Assembly (NCBI GenBank): GCA_000708835.1
Contig: DF237497.1
Coordinates: 1-58,827, forward strand
From: Klebsormidium nitens
Lineage: Eukaryota; Streptophyta; Klebsormidiophyceae; Klebsormidiales; Klebsormidiaceae
DNA length: 58,827 bases
Direction of reading: 5' to 3'
In this document: piece by piece, positions 43,934-56,168 of the stretch
Numbering within the stretch: position 1 is the first letter of the stretch
Layout: each line of letters begins with the position of its first letter
Made by a program: the position numbers and the translations under genes
The notes under the pieces: model-generated
What the model was told of the DNA's origin: nothing
What the model saw: only the letters and a program-made list of their open reading frames with translations
Database searches by the model: none

Positions 43934-46900
43934 ATGGTGGTCGGATTCGACATCGGCAATGAGAATTGTGTCATTGCTCTTGCGAGGCAAAGAGGCATCG
44001 ATTGTGTCCTCAATGAAGAATCTAAGAGAGAGACACCTTGCATGGTGTCTTTCAATGACAAGCAGCGGCTCATTGGTACTGCTGCAGCGGGTGCTGTCAC
44101 TATGAACCCTAAGAACACAGTAGGGCAGATCAAGCGGCTGATTGGGCGCAAGTTCAGGGAGCCGGAGGTGCAGAGGGAGCTTCAGTTCCTACCATACAAG
44201 GTGGTCGAGGGGCCGGATGGAGATCCACTTGTTAGTGTGATGTACCTAGGGGAGCAGCGGACCTTCACGCCAACCCAGATCCTGGCCGCAATTCTCGGGC
44301 ATCTGAAGGGAATTGCAGAGAAAGATCAGGGGTCCCCGCTGGTGGACTGCGTCATTGGCGTCCCTGTGTTCGCCACAGAGGCTATGCGGCGCTCGTACCT
44401 AGATGCTGCCAAAATTGTTGGCTTGAATCCCCTCAGGCTTATGCACGAGACCGCAGCGACTGCTCTTTCGTGGGGCATCTACAAGACAGATCTGCCTGAC
44501 AACGAAACAGTCAACGTGGCATTTGTGGATGTCGGGCATGCAAGCCTGCAGACCACGGTCGTGGCCTTCAAGAAGGGGCAGCTCAAGATCCTGTCTGAGG
44601 CGTGGGACCGGAATCTTGGTGGCAGGGAGTTTGACGAGGTCCTCTTCAACCACTTTGCGGACGAGTTCAAGGCCAACTACCACATCGACGTCCGCACCAA
44701 CCCGAGGGCGAGCCTGCGCCTCAGGCAGGCGTGCGAGAAGCTCAAGAAAGTGCTGAGCGCCAACCCCGAGGCGCCCATCCAGATTGAGTGCCTCATGGAT
44801 GAGAAGGACGTCAAGGGTTTCATGACCCGGGAGAAGTTTGAGGAGCTCGCTGCTCCTATCCTGGAGCGCGTCAGGCAGCCCCTGGCGGTGGCGCTGGAGG
44901 AGTCGGGCCTGAGTGTGGAGCAGATCAGCGTGGTGGAGGTGGTGGGCTCGGGGTCTCGCGTGCCTGCGATCATGAAGATCCTGTCCTCCTTCTTCAAGCA
45001 GGAGCCCAAGCGCACGATGAATGCAAGCGAGACGGTGGCAAAGGGCACGGCGCTGCAGTGTGCAATGCTGTCCCCCGTGTTCCGCGTTAGAGATTTCCAG
45101 GTGAGAATGTGGTAACGGTTGAGTTGAAAAACTACCAGCAATTAATGAGCTGCACACGAACAAGGTTTGCTGCGCGGATTGGCGTGTTTGATCTGATTGG
45201 AACATCATGTTGCAATCGCATAAGCAGCACGTGGAGTACTTGATTTGAAGTGGCTGTCAATGTGGCAGAATGCTTGTTCTCCAGTCCACTTGTGTCCCTG
45301 ACAGCGGGAGTAGTGCGCTGTTGAATGTGTATCTCAGCTGCTTTCTCTGTTTCTGATGCAGGTGCAAGATGCCTATCCGTACCCGGTCGCATTCTCGTGG
45401 CAGATGAGCGCATCCGACAATGACAAGGTGGAGGGGGAAGACGCGCCTCTCCCTTCCAACAGCGAAGTCTTCAAGAAACTCAACCCCCTGCCAAACTCGA
45501 AGATTGTCAACTTCTACCGGTCCGAGCCATTCAGCCTGGACGCAGTCTATAACGACGCGTCTCTTCTGCCACCAGAGTATCCGACTGTCCTTGGGACCTT
45601 CCAGGTATGTCGCTGCCAGATTTCGTGCATGCCAGATGATGCACAGATGATCAGCTCACTGATTGTGCATTGGGATGCTTGTGTCGGTCCAGCCCTTCGT
45701 CTTGCTCCACATATCTTGCACTCAAGTTTCTCCAACTGTCAAAAATCGGATTGCTGACTTTCTGGTATCCCCCTTGCAGATTGGTCCGTTCACCCCCTCC
45801 AAGCCAAAGGCGGCGGTGCAGCTGAAGGTGAAGGTGAAGCTGAACCTGCACGGCTGCGTCACCGTGGATCAGGCCACCGTAAGTCCACCGCTGCGCTCTT
45901 GCCCCCGCAAGGCGGTTGTTACTCTTATTATCCAATGATGGAACATGGATTGCTCTTATCCAACGATGGAAACAAGGAGAGTGGCAGCCATCTCTCAAAT
46001 GAGCAGCAAGCAGAGGACTTGAGCGATGTGCGAGCATGACCCCGGCACGAACATGCCCTGCCGGACTTCCGCGCTGACGTGTCTGCTCATGATGCAGATG
46101 ATTGAGGAGGAGGAGATCGAGGTGCCAGTCAACAAAGGCGCTGAGGCGACCCCCATGGAGACGGAGGGGGACAAGAAGGAGGAGGCCTCAACTGCTGCGG
46201 GGGATGCGGACATCAAGATGGATGATGCGGAGGCAGGGGCGGCATCGGAGAAACAGGCAGAGGGGGGAGCGGCAGCCAATGGAGATGCAGCAAAGGTGAG
46301 CGCTGAGGCCTTCTTGTGTTTTGCTGGAAGAGTTGAAGATCCCTTTTCCTTTTCTGTTGCGCTTGCTTTTGTTGTTGCTGCTGTGCTCATGTTCAGAAGT
46401 CGAAAGTCGGGTTGTAATCTGGACTGAATGTTGGGGCGTGGTTCTGTGAGAAATTTTTGTTGCTGGTTCCTTCCCCGATTCCCAGCTTTGTCATTGGTCC
46501 TGGGACAAGGCCTTTAGTGTGTTTGAAGCCACTGTTTCTCTTGCTGTGACTCTTTCAAAATATCCACTGTGTAAAGAGTGGGCAGCAGGGCGTTCGTTGC
46601 TTCAATTCTTCAGAGGACATTTCTGTTCGGAGCCTTGTGTCTTCGTAGTGAGGCATGCCTGTTGGGCTTACAATGTCGCGGGCTTTTTTTGGGTTCAGGT
46701 GGAGGTGGTGAAGAAGAAGAAGAGCCGGAAGGTGGACGTGCCGGTGACCGCCAAGGTGTGGGGCGCGCTGAGCCCGCCGGACCTGCAGAAGGCCGTCGAG
46801 GAAGAGTACGAGATGCAGCTGCAGGACAAGATCATCGAGGAGACCAAGGAGAAGAAGAACGCCGTTGAGGCGTACGTCTACAGTATGAGGAACAAGGTGA

Positions 46901-48704
46901 GCCTCCCAGGCAGTGGGTCGTTGCTCTGCTTCGGCAGATCGTCATCGCCTATGCAATTCGAACGTCGAATTGATGCTCTGCTAGATTCTCCCTTCGAGGA
47001 CAGACTTCTTGTTCGAGCTATCTTGCAAGTATCGGAGTGTGTAGTCGTTGCTGCTCTGCCCTACTCCAGACGCCAATCGTTCTTCGGTTGCAAACAACTG
47101 AAGCTCGTGTATTCTTACAGCCAGGCCACAACAATCGTTTGTGATTGTGAGACTCACACTTACGAATCTTGTAACGAACGAAGACGACGATCAGAGTATC
47201 TTCTGATTTGGTGTGCTGTCTGCTGCGCAGCTGTACGACCGGCTGGAGCCGTACGTGACGGAGGCGGAGAAGTCGACGCTGATGAGCAAGCTGCAGCAGA
47301 CGGAGGACTGGCTGTACGAGGAGGGCGAGGACGAGACCAAGGGGGTCTACTCGGCCAAGCTGGACGAGCTCAAGAAGGTGAGCCCGCGCCCACCCACTGT
47401 GGTCGCTGGAAACACTGACTTTGTCTCGCCCCTTTCAACCCCGTCGTGCTCATGACGCTAGATATCGACGTCTTCGCTCCAATGCAGCGCTCAGCGGCAG
47501 GTATTAGTGAGCATGTTTCTTGTTTCCCCCGCTCTTGTGAGGGCTTTGGACGCCCTCTGAGCCGGTGATCCCCCGGGCGTGCAGATGGGCGACCCGCTGG
47601 AGGAGCGGTTGAAGCAGGACCAGGAGCGCCCCGCAGCCGCGCAGGGCCTGATGCAGACCATCGCGAGCTACCGGGAGGCGGCGTTGTCCAAGGACGCCAA
47701 GTACGACCACATTGATGCGGGCGACAAGGAGAAGGTGGGGTGGCCGCGTGCATTGCCGCCTCAGATGATGTACAGCTAAATTCGAAACCAAGACACGAAT
47801 GTTTTTGATCCTTGTCGATCTAGACCGCTGAACTACGTTGACAGAAGCAGGAGTCGGCTGGAAAAAGCCCACGACCCCAACGGTGTTTGTGGCACCACCA
47901 GCTATGACGAGCGGTGCTCGGCCGCGTCGGATTTCGTTCCCTGCCTAACGAGAACGCCGGATCTATTCTGCGGCGCCCCTTCCTTGAGCCAATACGATAC
48001 CTGTTTGCTCACCGTGGACGGGCGCTGACGTGGCGGTGGGCGGCGTGTGCAGGTGGTGGAGGAGAGCATCAAGGCGGAGGAGTGGCTGATGGACAAGCAG
48101 GCGCAGCAGGCGACCGTGCCCAAGACCGGCGCGCCTGTGCTGCTGGCGGAGGACATCAGGAAGAAGCAGGAGATGCTCGACAGGTGAGCCGACTGGCCAA
48201 GCGGATCTACATCCCAAAGAGGACGATTGCGGGTCGGCGTCTGGTCGAGCGCTTCTGGTCGTAGGTCGAGATCTGTGACCGTTGTTAGAGACTTGACACA
48301 TCGACCTTGCCTTATGACTGACGGTGCTAATTCCCGTCGCCGTCACCGCTCCTGCTTGTCCTGCACATTGGACAGACCCTGGATGCATGTTTCGATACAG
48401 GTTCGAGAAAAGGTACGGATTGCTGCGTCCGTCGTATTGTGATTATTGTTGCCCTGTCTCGCTTTCGTGCCGCCAGCAATCGGCGTTTGTGGCGTGTGTC
48501 CCCAGGCTGGCGCGTCCCATCATGACCAAGCCGAAGCCCGCTCCCAAGCCCGCCGAGAAGGAGACGAAGCCCGCCCCAGAGGCGAAGCCAGAGGAGGCAG
48601 GGCAGCAGGACGCGAAGAAGGACGACACAGCCACGCCGATGGACACGGAAGCGGATGCCGCAAAGAGCGGTGCTGATGTCAAAGTGGAGCCAGTCGATGA
48701 GTGA
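43934..48704 (+). CDS. HSP110: HSP70 superfamily, HSP110/HSPA4 class (plant HSP70-14/15/16 type)
   Basis: The cytosolic HSP110 class acts as nucleotide exchange factor for HSP70 and as a holdase. Nine exons, 43934-45100, 45362-45604, 45780-45878, 46098-46295, 46699-46896, 47231-47377, 47585-47734, 48053-48183 and 48506-48704, keep phase and encode 843 residues (Arabidopsis HSP70-15 is about 831). The ATPase domain fills exon 1 (389 residues): VGFDIGNENCVIALARQRGI, ESKRETPCMVSF, MNPKNTVGQIKRLIGRKF, NVAFVDVGHASLQ and VEVVGSGSRVPAI. The beta domain follows, then an acidic linker at about 504-569 and the alpha-helical lid (TEDWLYEEGEDETKGVY). The lysine-rich, Pro-rich tail ends VEPVDE; it is not the EEVD of cytosolic HSP70. 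An acidic ATPM(D/E)TE module occurs in both the linker and the tail. The ATG at 43934 starts directly before the first beta strand. Confidence 0.96.
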
Positions 48705-49848
48705 GACGCCGGTGCTTGTCTCGTGCGTATGCATTAAAGATTTATGTGAGGGCTGCTTTTCTTTTATTTCCTAGTCGGCGAAACTAAGTTCCAGCAGAAC
48801 GGGCCAACTTTATAGACATAGTTTCTCTTTGGCTGGGCGATTGACTGTAGGGAATGATTTAGAACAAGCAAGCTTGGGCTTGTAGTTCATAGGAAACGAG
48901 TGTATCAAATACACGGGCCCTTTTGCACCCTTTCATGAAAGCTATGATATAATGGACATTCTTCTGACTACTAGACACATATACCATGCAGTCATTTTCG
49001 TCCCTGCGTGGCCCCTTTTTGCTACAACATCTCTCATATTGCCCGACACTTGATAAGTTTTCAGACAACCAACCCGGTAATGAGTTCCAACATTGAATGT
49101 GCTCCACGGAGAATCGTCGTACTGATTGCATCATTAAGGTCGCCATCATACACATCCATATCATGTATGCCCTGAGATCAGGACTAAAGATGGCGCAAGT
49201 GCAGCCACGACATTGAAAAGAACATTGCATGGTCAATATGACTCTGGCCGCCAACTCTCGTATGATTTTAGAGGGGTGTGACTTAAGACAGGCGCCCGGG
49301 AGACAGGGGAGGGGTAGGTAAGGTAGTTATGGTGGGTTGGGGTGCAGAGCGGGTTCGAATGATTATTTAATTGGGTTAGGTTTTAATATACTTTGTGGGC
49401 CCGCAGGTAGCTTGAATCTTATAGGTCACACGCCCCGGGCCTTATAGCTGTCACACGAGAGTTGCCGCATGGTATGTCAATACGCTGGCATGTGAGTCGG
49501 ACACGGATGTACAGCCGCCGGGTCTCCATTGCACCAGTATATAGGGTCGCGGGCAGCTGGCATAGGTCGGCCCATGCAGCTGACATGTACGTGGTGTCAT
49601 TCCATGGTATCAACTCATGACCGTCGCTTAGACATGTATAAGGTGCTTCATTATGCCCGCAGGACGACAATATGTAACGGCCAGGACCATTGCAGGTAGC
49701 TGGGTGGATCGAGAAGGTAGAACCCGGTCCACGGCGTTGCGCGCCTTCGCGTGAATACTCTGTGCTATTTAGCATGCAGTATATGGAACGCTTTTCAGAA
49801 TAAACAACAATGCCAACGCCCGACTTCCGGTTCACATCTCTGTCGGCC
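48705..49848. other. Intergenic region between two convergent genes
   Basis: It contains the 3' UTRs of the HSP110-like gene (+) and AP-4 epsilon (-). An ATTAAA that could serve as a polyadenylation signal lies at 48733. A G-rich patch at about 49292-49356 is noted. No coding frame is convincing. Confidence 0.45.
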
Positions 49849-52800
49849 TCAACCCAAAAGGTCATGGAAGATGTCTGGATTTTGCGGCACAATTCCTGCT
49901 TTCTGAGCCTGCTGGGCCTTGTTGACGACTGGTGACACCGAATTGGGCCTTCCATTTCCCGCCAGGCCCGGCCCCGTGTTTGTCAGTCCCGGAACTGGGC
50001 TGGTCGGCCGGTTCGACGAAACGCCCCCAACTACGGAACCGGGTTGCGTCGGCCCCGCATACAAGGAGGCCAAATCAAAGGCAGGCTTTGCGGCCGCAGC
50101 AACAGCAGGAGACGGCTCTGTCGAGGGGGGAGCCGGAGTGGAAACGGACAGCCCTTCTAGCTGCTTGAAGGGATCCGCAGCAGGGGTCGGAGCCGCGCTT
50201 GAAGGAGCCTCGCTATCCGAGCCGAAGTCGAGCAGATTCACTTCCGGCTGCGGGACGGGGGTTGACTTCGTGGGCGTTCCCGCACGGCCCCCTTCCGCCA
50301 GTTTCGTCTTTGTGGCCGGCCGAGGCGCTGCCTTTCCTCCACCACGAGACGTGGTGGCAGCGCCCCCCCCGAAGAGCGATGCCGCCAGCTTCTTCTTTTC
50401 CTCGGACACCTCAGGTTCGCGTGGCCGTCGATCAGAGACGTACGGAGTTGGGCGGGCTTCTTCCCGAGGAGCGGAGGAAACGGGGGCCGAGGGCGGAGCA
50501 CTGCTGGAGGAAGCTGACGTAGACGCAGCGGACGTTGAGGGAGCGCTGCAAACAGAGAGGATGATGTCAGCACAGACCTGCGAGCGCAAGCACTGGCAGA
50601 CAAGCGGCAGTTTGCGAAGCGCAGCTTGCTGCGGTGGTGCTCTTTGCAATTGCGTTGGGGATCCCTCAACCAAACCTGCAGCAGTCGCTACCAATTTTCA
50701 TAAACCTTGTCCAAAACAAAATCAAAACCACAGCTGAGGGTTGCCTCTGCCCCTCTCACCTGGTGTACGTCGACCGCCCCCACTTCTTCTGCACTCCGTC
50801 CAGCCGCAGCCCCAGCTTTGGCGGACCGCCCGTCTGCCCCCTACCCGACGCCTCGGGCGCCCCGCTGGCCGCGCTGCCCCGGGCAGCCTCCACGTGCATC
50901 AGGTCTCCCGCACCGTAATTCGGCTGTTCGGGCGGGGTCATATTGCGAGCAGGGATCGTCGGCGTTTCGTATGCCTCAAATCGGAGAGAGTGCGAAGGAG
51001 GGGTGGCGGGCCGGGGCCCTGAGGGTCCCAGGAGAGTGGCCAGGTCGGTGGTGGGGGGCAGGCCCAGGCGCTCGTTCTCGGAGATGTACGGCTTGGCGCC
51101 GGCAGTGCGAGCGGCAGCGACAAAAGCGCCAAGGAACGACAGGCTCTCGTCTACCTGCAATGACGGAAGAAGAGCAACCAGCTCCATCGATCATGCAGGA
51201 ATAGTGCTCACACACTTAGGCAAAACCTTCTGCTGGGAGCTGCCAAGGATCTCTTCAGACCGATCGAAGTGGATCCGTCTGCAACTCATGCAAATGTGCT
51301 GGTGAACGTGCTGCGCGGCAAACGGGACCGTTTCATCCTGCACAACCTGTACTCCTGCCATCTGCCAAGGGGCCCAGACTTGCCAACACGCAGATATTTA
51401 GCCCTTTTCCCCCTGCGCTCCGACGCTCACCTCGATGTCTTCGCAGGAGGCGTCCTCGGGCAGCGCGGACCCGACGGCGTCCGTGCCGAGGCCCAGCAGC
51501 GCCTGCAGCTCGTACGCGCGCTGCTGCAGGTCCGTCGAGCGCGACATGCACAGCGCGTCCAGGAACGACCGCACCTCGGGGGTCACCGGGGCGGGCCGCC
51601 CCGCGGCAACCTGGAAGGCGCACACCTTCTGGATGGCAGACACCGCGTAGCCCTGCCAAAACAGAATGGTGCCGGGTGAGGCAGAACGCCTGGGAGAGGG
51701 GCAGAATAACCAAGTGCACTTAGTGCCATACCATGCGGCTAGGCGGTGAGAAAGAGATGCGGAGCTGCTGTGTGATACGCCCGTGAACGGCTCGAAAGTT
51801 CAAACAAAATCGAGACGAGCGCAGGGCCGAAACGTTAGTATTGCATGAGCGCAAAGCCGGTGACCTCTGTTGTGGCTAAGCCGTGGAAGACCGAGGTCAC
51901 TCGGAAGCAAAACTAAAATAAATGATGCGCCTCTATCCCGCATGTTTCGGCTGGCTCACCCGCACAGTGGTGTCCTCGGAGTAGCGGTCGGCCAGGTCAC
52001 AGAGGCTGGTCACGATGGCCGTTGCGGAATGCTTTCCGTCTGCGGTCCCGTACTCGCCCAGTACCCAACAGATGACCTGGCAAAGGACGCAACCAAGTCT
52101 GAACAAAGGGTCTAGGGACTTTTGCGCTCTCGAGACCACTAATTCTGAGGTTGCCAGCTTGCTGAGAGCATCTACAAATGGCGACCCCATCGTTCGACTC
52201 AGCAACTCAGCTCAACTGATTCAAAGCAGATTCTTATAGGGGCTAATGATATTTGCACGCCCCTAATGCACGCCTCCCCGTTCGCTGGCGGATGCGGGCT
52301 AACCTGCAGCAGGAGGGCCGGCAGCTTGGGCGCCTCGAGCAGGTCCAAGTACGAGTCGACCGCCAGCGAGCGCAGCTGCGTGTCCGATGCCTCGTCCTCC
52401 TCGCCGTTGCCCTCGGCAATGAGGCGCATCAGGTCGTGCGCCGCCTTGGGCTTCACCAGGTCGCCCGCCAGCGCAAACACCTGGTTCATCGTCTGCAAGC
52501 GGAATGGGAAATCCATTCACGAGGCCGCCTCCGCAACGTGCTGGACGACGAGCAATCAGCTTGTCCGAGTTGACGCCCGATTTGATGAGAGCGGAGCAAA
52601 CAACCGAGAAACGTGAGAAGTATGTCGGGATCAACACGATGTGCGACATCCGGAAGCATCTGCAGGCGCAAAGTTTCCAGAACTTTGCGCAAAGGCTTTA
52701 GGATCCCGTATTTGCAACAATAGGTTGAGATTACATGCTTGCAGCGATGGCTCACCAGGATGAACCACTCGTTGGTGGGCGCAAAGCGCTCGGCGAGCTC

Positions 52801-55392
52801 GATGACCTTGCCCGCAATGGTGCCCTTCGAGTGGGCGTCGGTGACGGTGCGCATGTAGCCAATCATGCGCTCCACAATCACCTCCACATTGGCGGGCTTG
52901 GTCATCTTGAAAAGCAGCTCCAGCGTCTTGCGCTTGAGCGTCTCGTCTGGGTCCTCCAGGCAGTCAATCACCGCCAGCTGGTGCTCCGCCGCAAAGTCGG
53001 CGTTGATCTTCACGATGCGGCCCAGCGCGTCGATGCCCATGTACCGCAGGTTGTGGCTCTCGCTCTGCACAGCCATAGCCGGAGGGCCTGATTATTTCAA
53101 GGACTGTGAATCTATCGTAGTTGAAAGCTCTGGCGGGGGTGATTACTACCAAGTTCAGCAGAGGAGTAGGCAGACTTCATGGATGATTGCGCCCCGTCAC
53201 TTGCCAAGTAAGCCAGCAAAGAGAGACCGCCCCACGAAACATGAGAACCAGACCAAGTCGCTCACGGCCGCTCCGACTTTCATGATAAGACAGGGAAAGA
53301 CAAGCTAGCATGACAGTAGCTGGCGCGTGAATCACCTTGAGGAAGCGGGAGGTGACTTGCGCGCTCTGCTGCAAGAGCTTGGGGTTGGGATAGATCGCTG
53401 CGATGGTGGCGATGCCCTCGTACAGGATGGCGTTCCCGATGGTGGCCCCCGTGTCGCTCTTGCGCAGCACGTCCGCCAGCACGCTGTACATGTTCTCGCT
53501 TGCAGCCTTGTCCGCCACGCCCAGCAGCGCCAGGATCTTCAGCAGCTTGATCTGGAGGGGCAGAGAGAGCGCCACATGGCTATAGCAGTCAAGAGCCGTA
53601 AATTGTCTGCACTGCCCCAAAGGGGTCATAGCAGGGACATCTACTGTTCAAGATGAAGACTCCATGCATGTCTAATTTAGTCCCTGATCTAAGTTATGGT
53701 CTCTGGCAAACATACGCCTTCCCCAGCTAACCAGCGCTTCTACTCTTCAACTGAAATGTTTGAGGCGGGGGGCTTATCAGAAGAACCTGCACATGCTGGG
53801 CATGGATTAAGCCCAGAAAGATAAACTGCCCAACTCTTTTCACAATTCCTACCACGCCCTCTCACCTGGATGAAGGGCGCGGGCGTTTTGTGGTAGTCAT
53901 ACGTCTTGGGCAGGCGGTGCTCCGCGACCTGCTTCAGGATGCTCACAAAGCTGGCCACCAGGTTCTTGTACGGCGCAGCGTCCGCCACAATCAGCTCGTA
54001 GAGCCCGCACAGAGCCGCACTCATCACGCTGGGGTCCTTGTCGCACAGCACCTGCGCGCAGCAGACGCGGACACTGGGCATCAACGGGGGCAGTGCCTGA
54101 GCCAGGCCACAATTGCAGCTCACAGCTCCCGGAGAGCATACTTTGGGTCCTTCGTTAATTGGGCAATCTGATGACAGTCACACATGCGTGCAAGCTGGGG
54201 GTTTGATTTGTCCCGCTACTCAGCCAGTGGGGAAAGGGATCTACGACAATGGACCCGAGAATATGTCACGGCTCACCTGCCGGAATCTGGGCATAAGGTG
54301 TGAGACGGTGCTGGGGGAACGCTGGTAGAAGCGGTGCAGCGCCATGACGGCTTTCCTGCGCACAAGCTCCTTGGGGTGGTGTAATAGCTCCGCAACCTGC
54401 GCAGGCCAGTGCAGACGCTGAGTCACACGTGCAAGGTGATGTGACGCTCAACCCTAGTGTGTCATGATCATGGCAAACAGATTGGCACAACAGAAGGGCT
54501 TGAAGTTCGACTCTTTCAATGCCTTCCCGCTTTGTACCTGGTTCAGGACGGCGGGGATGGTCTCCGCATTGATCAGTTTGCAGACGGCAGTGAGGGCGGC
54601 GCAGACCACGAGGTAGTTGTCCGACTTGAGGTCTTGCTGGATGGTGTTGACAATCAAGATGATCAAGTCGTGGCTGTCATCCAAGAACAGCGAGGTTGCC
54701 AGATAGCCCGTCTTCTTGGCCGCAAGACTGTGCTCGTGAGTCATCTGCGAAGAACACCAGACCCGGGCTTTTGCAAACAAGGGGAGTGAAAGCTTGGCAG
54801 AACAGGTTTGGAGGATCTCTATCCCAATGTAAACGGGTGCATGGTCAGCAATCGGGCAGTTGAAAATTTAGTAGATTCTGGGCAATAGATTGGTGCAATT
54901 CCCCACTCACAAAAGGTACACAACGAGAGGGCTCATGAGACAGGGCTGGACAGAAGCCACTGGAAGATGAGCAACAAAGAGTTCTGCATGGATTGTAAAT
55001 AATCGTATGCTAGCCATCTCTGCTGATTCTTGTAAAAATTGCAATCTTAGAGCAAAACTGCCTTGGCTGTCGCTAACGGGAATGAGTACAATTAACCACT
55101 CAAAAAATGGTAGTGAAAATCAAGCAGGCAAACCCACCTTTACGGCGTGGATGTAGCCGAAGGATGCATTATGCCCCAGCATCTCAACATACACCAGCCG
55201 AATCACGTACTCTTTCATCTTCTTCTTAGGAACATCTGGTTCAGCCATCTTCTTTTTGAGCAGCTCAATCTCCCCCAGCACAATCTTGTCTTCTTCGGCT
55301 TTTGAACGGCACTCTCCAATCTGTTTCACAAGATCCAAAAACTCCTTGGAGGAACCCCATCCCACCTGCGCACTGATGAGAGCAGCAGCCAT
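49849..55392 (-). CDS. AP4E: AP-4 adaptor complex large subunit epsilon
   Basis: AP-4 sorts cargo at the trans-Golgi network; in plants this includes vacuolar sorting receptors. Eleven exons, 55392-55138, 54744-54538, 54396-54277, 54051-53866, 53551-53336, 53064-52756, 52492-52304, 52076-51960, 51652-51431, 51154-50760 and 50545-49849, are all in phase and give 970 residues (Arabidopsis about 938). The adaptin trunk is about residues 1-610: SKEFLDLVKQIGECRSKAEE, MKEYVIRLVYVEMLGHNASF, DNYLVVCAALTAVCKLINAE, VRRKAVMALHRFYQRSPSTV and ICWVLGEYGTADGKHSA. Then come the block LRFEAYE, GLRLDGVQKKWGR and a Ser/Ala/Pro-rich hinge. EEKKKLAASLFGG, VNLLDFG and the last residues PDIFHDLLG match plant AP4E exactly in layout. 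The ATG at 55392 precedes AAALISAQVGWGSSKEF. It is head to head with the NDUFAF2-like gene. Confidence 0.96.
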
Positions 55393-56168
55393 GGCTCTGA
55401 GCTCTGTGCTCACCAGAAACAAACAGGGCCCACTTCAGATTGAAAAGCGGACTCAGCAACACCAATCAACTTGCACTCAAAGGACAACCCTCCGCCTCCA
55501 CTGCCAGCTTGCGTCCTCATGGAGCTTCACTTCTGGGGCTTCTCTCATCTGAATCCTGCGCCTGCTCATGCAGCGAACTGACCTGGACCAGCTCAGCTCC
55601 GTGTGCCCCGCGAACTCAAGAGAGACTCAGCTAACGTGGATCTAGGGTTAGCGCTACCACGTTTCTTTTTGACACACGGTCTCAAGAAATTGTCTACCGG
55701 AAACATCAGGTTTATACTCGAGTGTCAAGGGAACGAGAAGTATGAGGAGGCAGGCAATCTCTGGATCCTCAATGCTCATGCCTTTCTGTGGGGCCACTTG
55801 AGATCCAAATTCGAATCATGCTGGTGGCATTTGATGGTGGCAAAGCACACTGACATTGACAAGGCAGGCGGCAAGTTTCAGAATGGAAGCGTTATAAGCG
55901 CTCATGCTGGTCTATGAGGAGGTTACAGTGCTTGTAGGTTTCTCCGGTAGGCGATCACCTGGCAGGAGAGTGGCAACGCGCGCGGTGCATGCACAGCTTC
56001 GGCTGCTTTTCATCTTGTGCCGATCAAGCCGACGCCAGCTCATGGAGTGTTCTCCCGTTGGTTCTCAGGGTGTGCTGTGTTTCTGAGCAGAGTCGCTGGT
56101 TGAGGTGGCAGCTTTCATGTTAGCCCAGCGCGTATAGCATTATTGGCAGCCATCAACTGACTGTAGTC
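55393..56168. other. Divergent intergenic region, AP4E / NDUFAF2-like
   Basis: This 776-bp stretch holds both promoters and 5' UTRs. A short run of open frame at 55603-55917 has no recognisable homologue. No TATA box or other element is clear. Confidence 0.45.

Noticed and set aside
44399-45208. A 269-codon minus-strand open frame
   Set aside because: It is antisense to the HSP110 ATPase exon, a common mirror of codon bias in HSP70 genes.
49292-49390. A tRNA or other RNA gene near GGTTCGAAT
   Set aside because: The sequence resembles a T-loop, but no matching acceptor stem, D arm or anticodon arm can be folded around it.
49919-50737. A 272-codon plus-strand open frame
   Set aside because: It is antisense to the last exon of AP-4 epsilon, which has the conserved LLDFG and DIFHDLLG ends on the minus strand.
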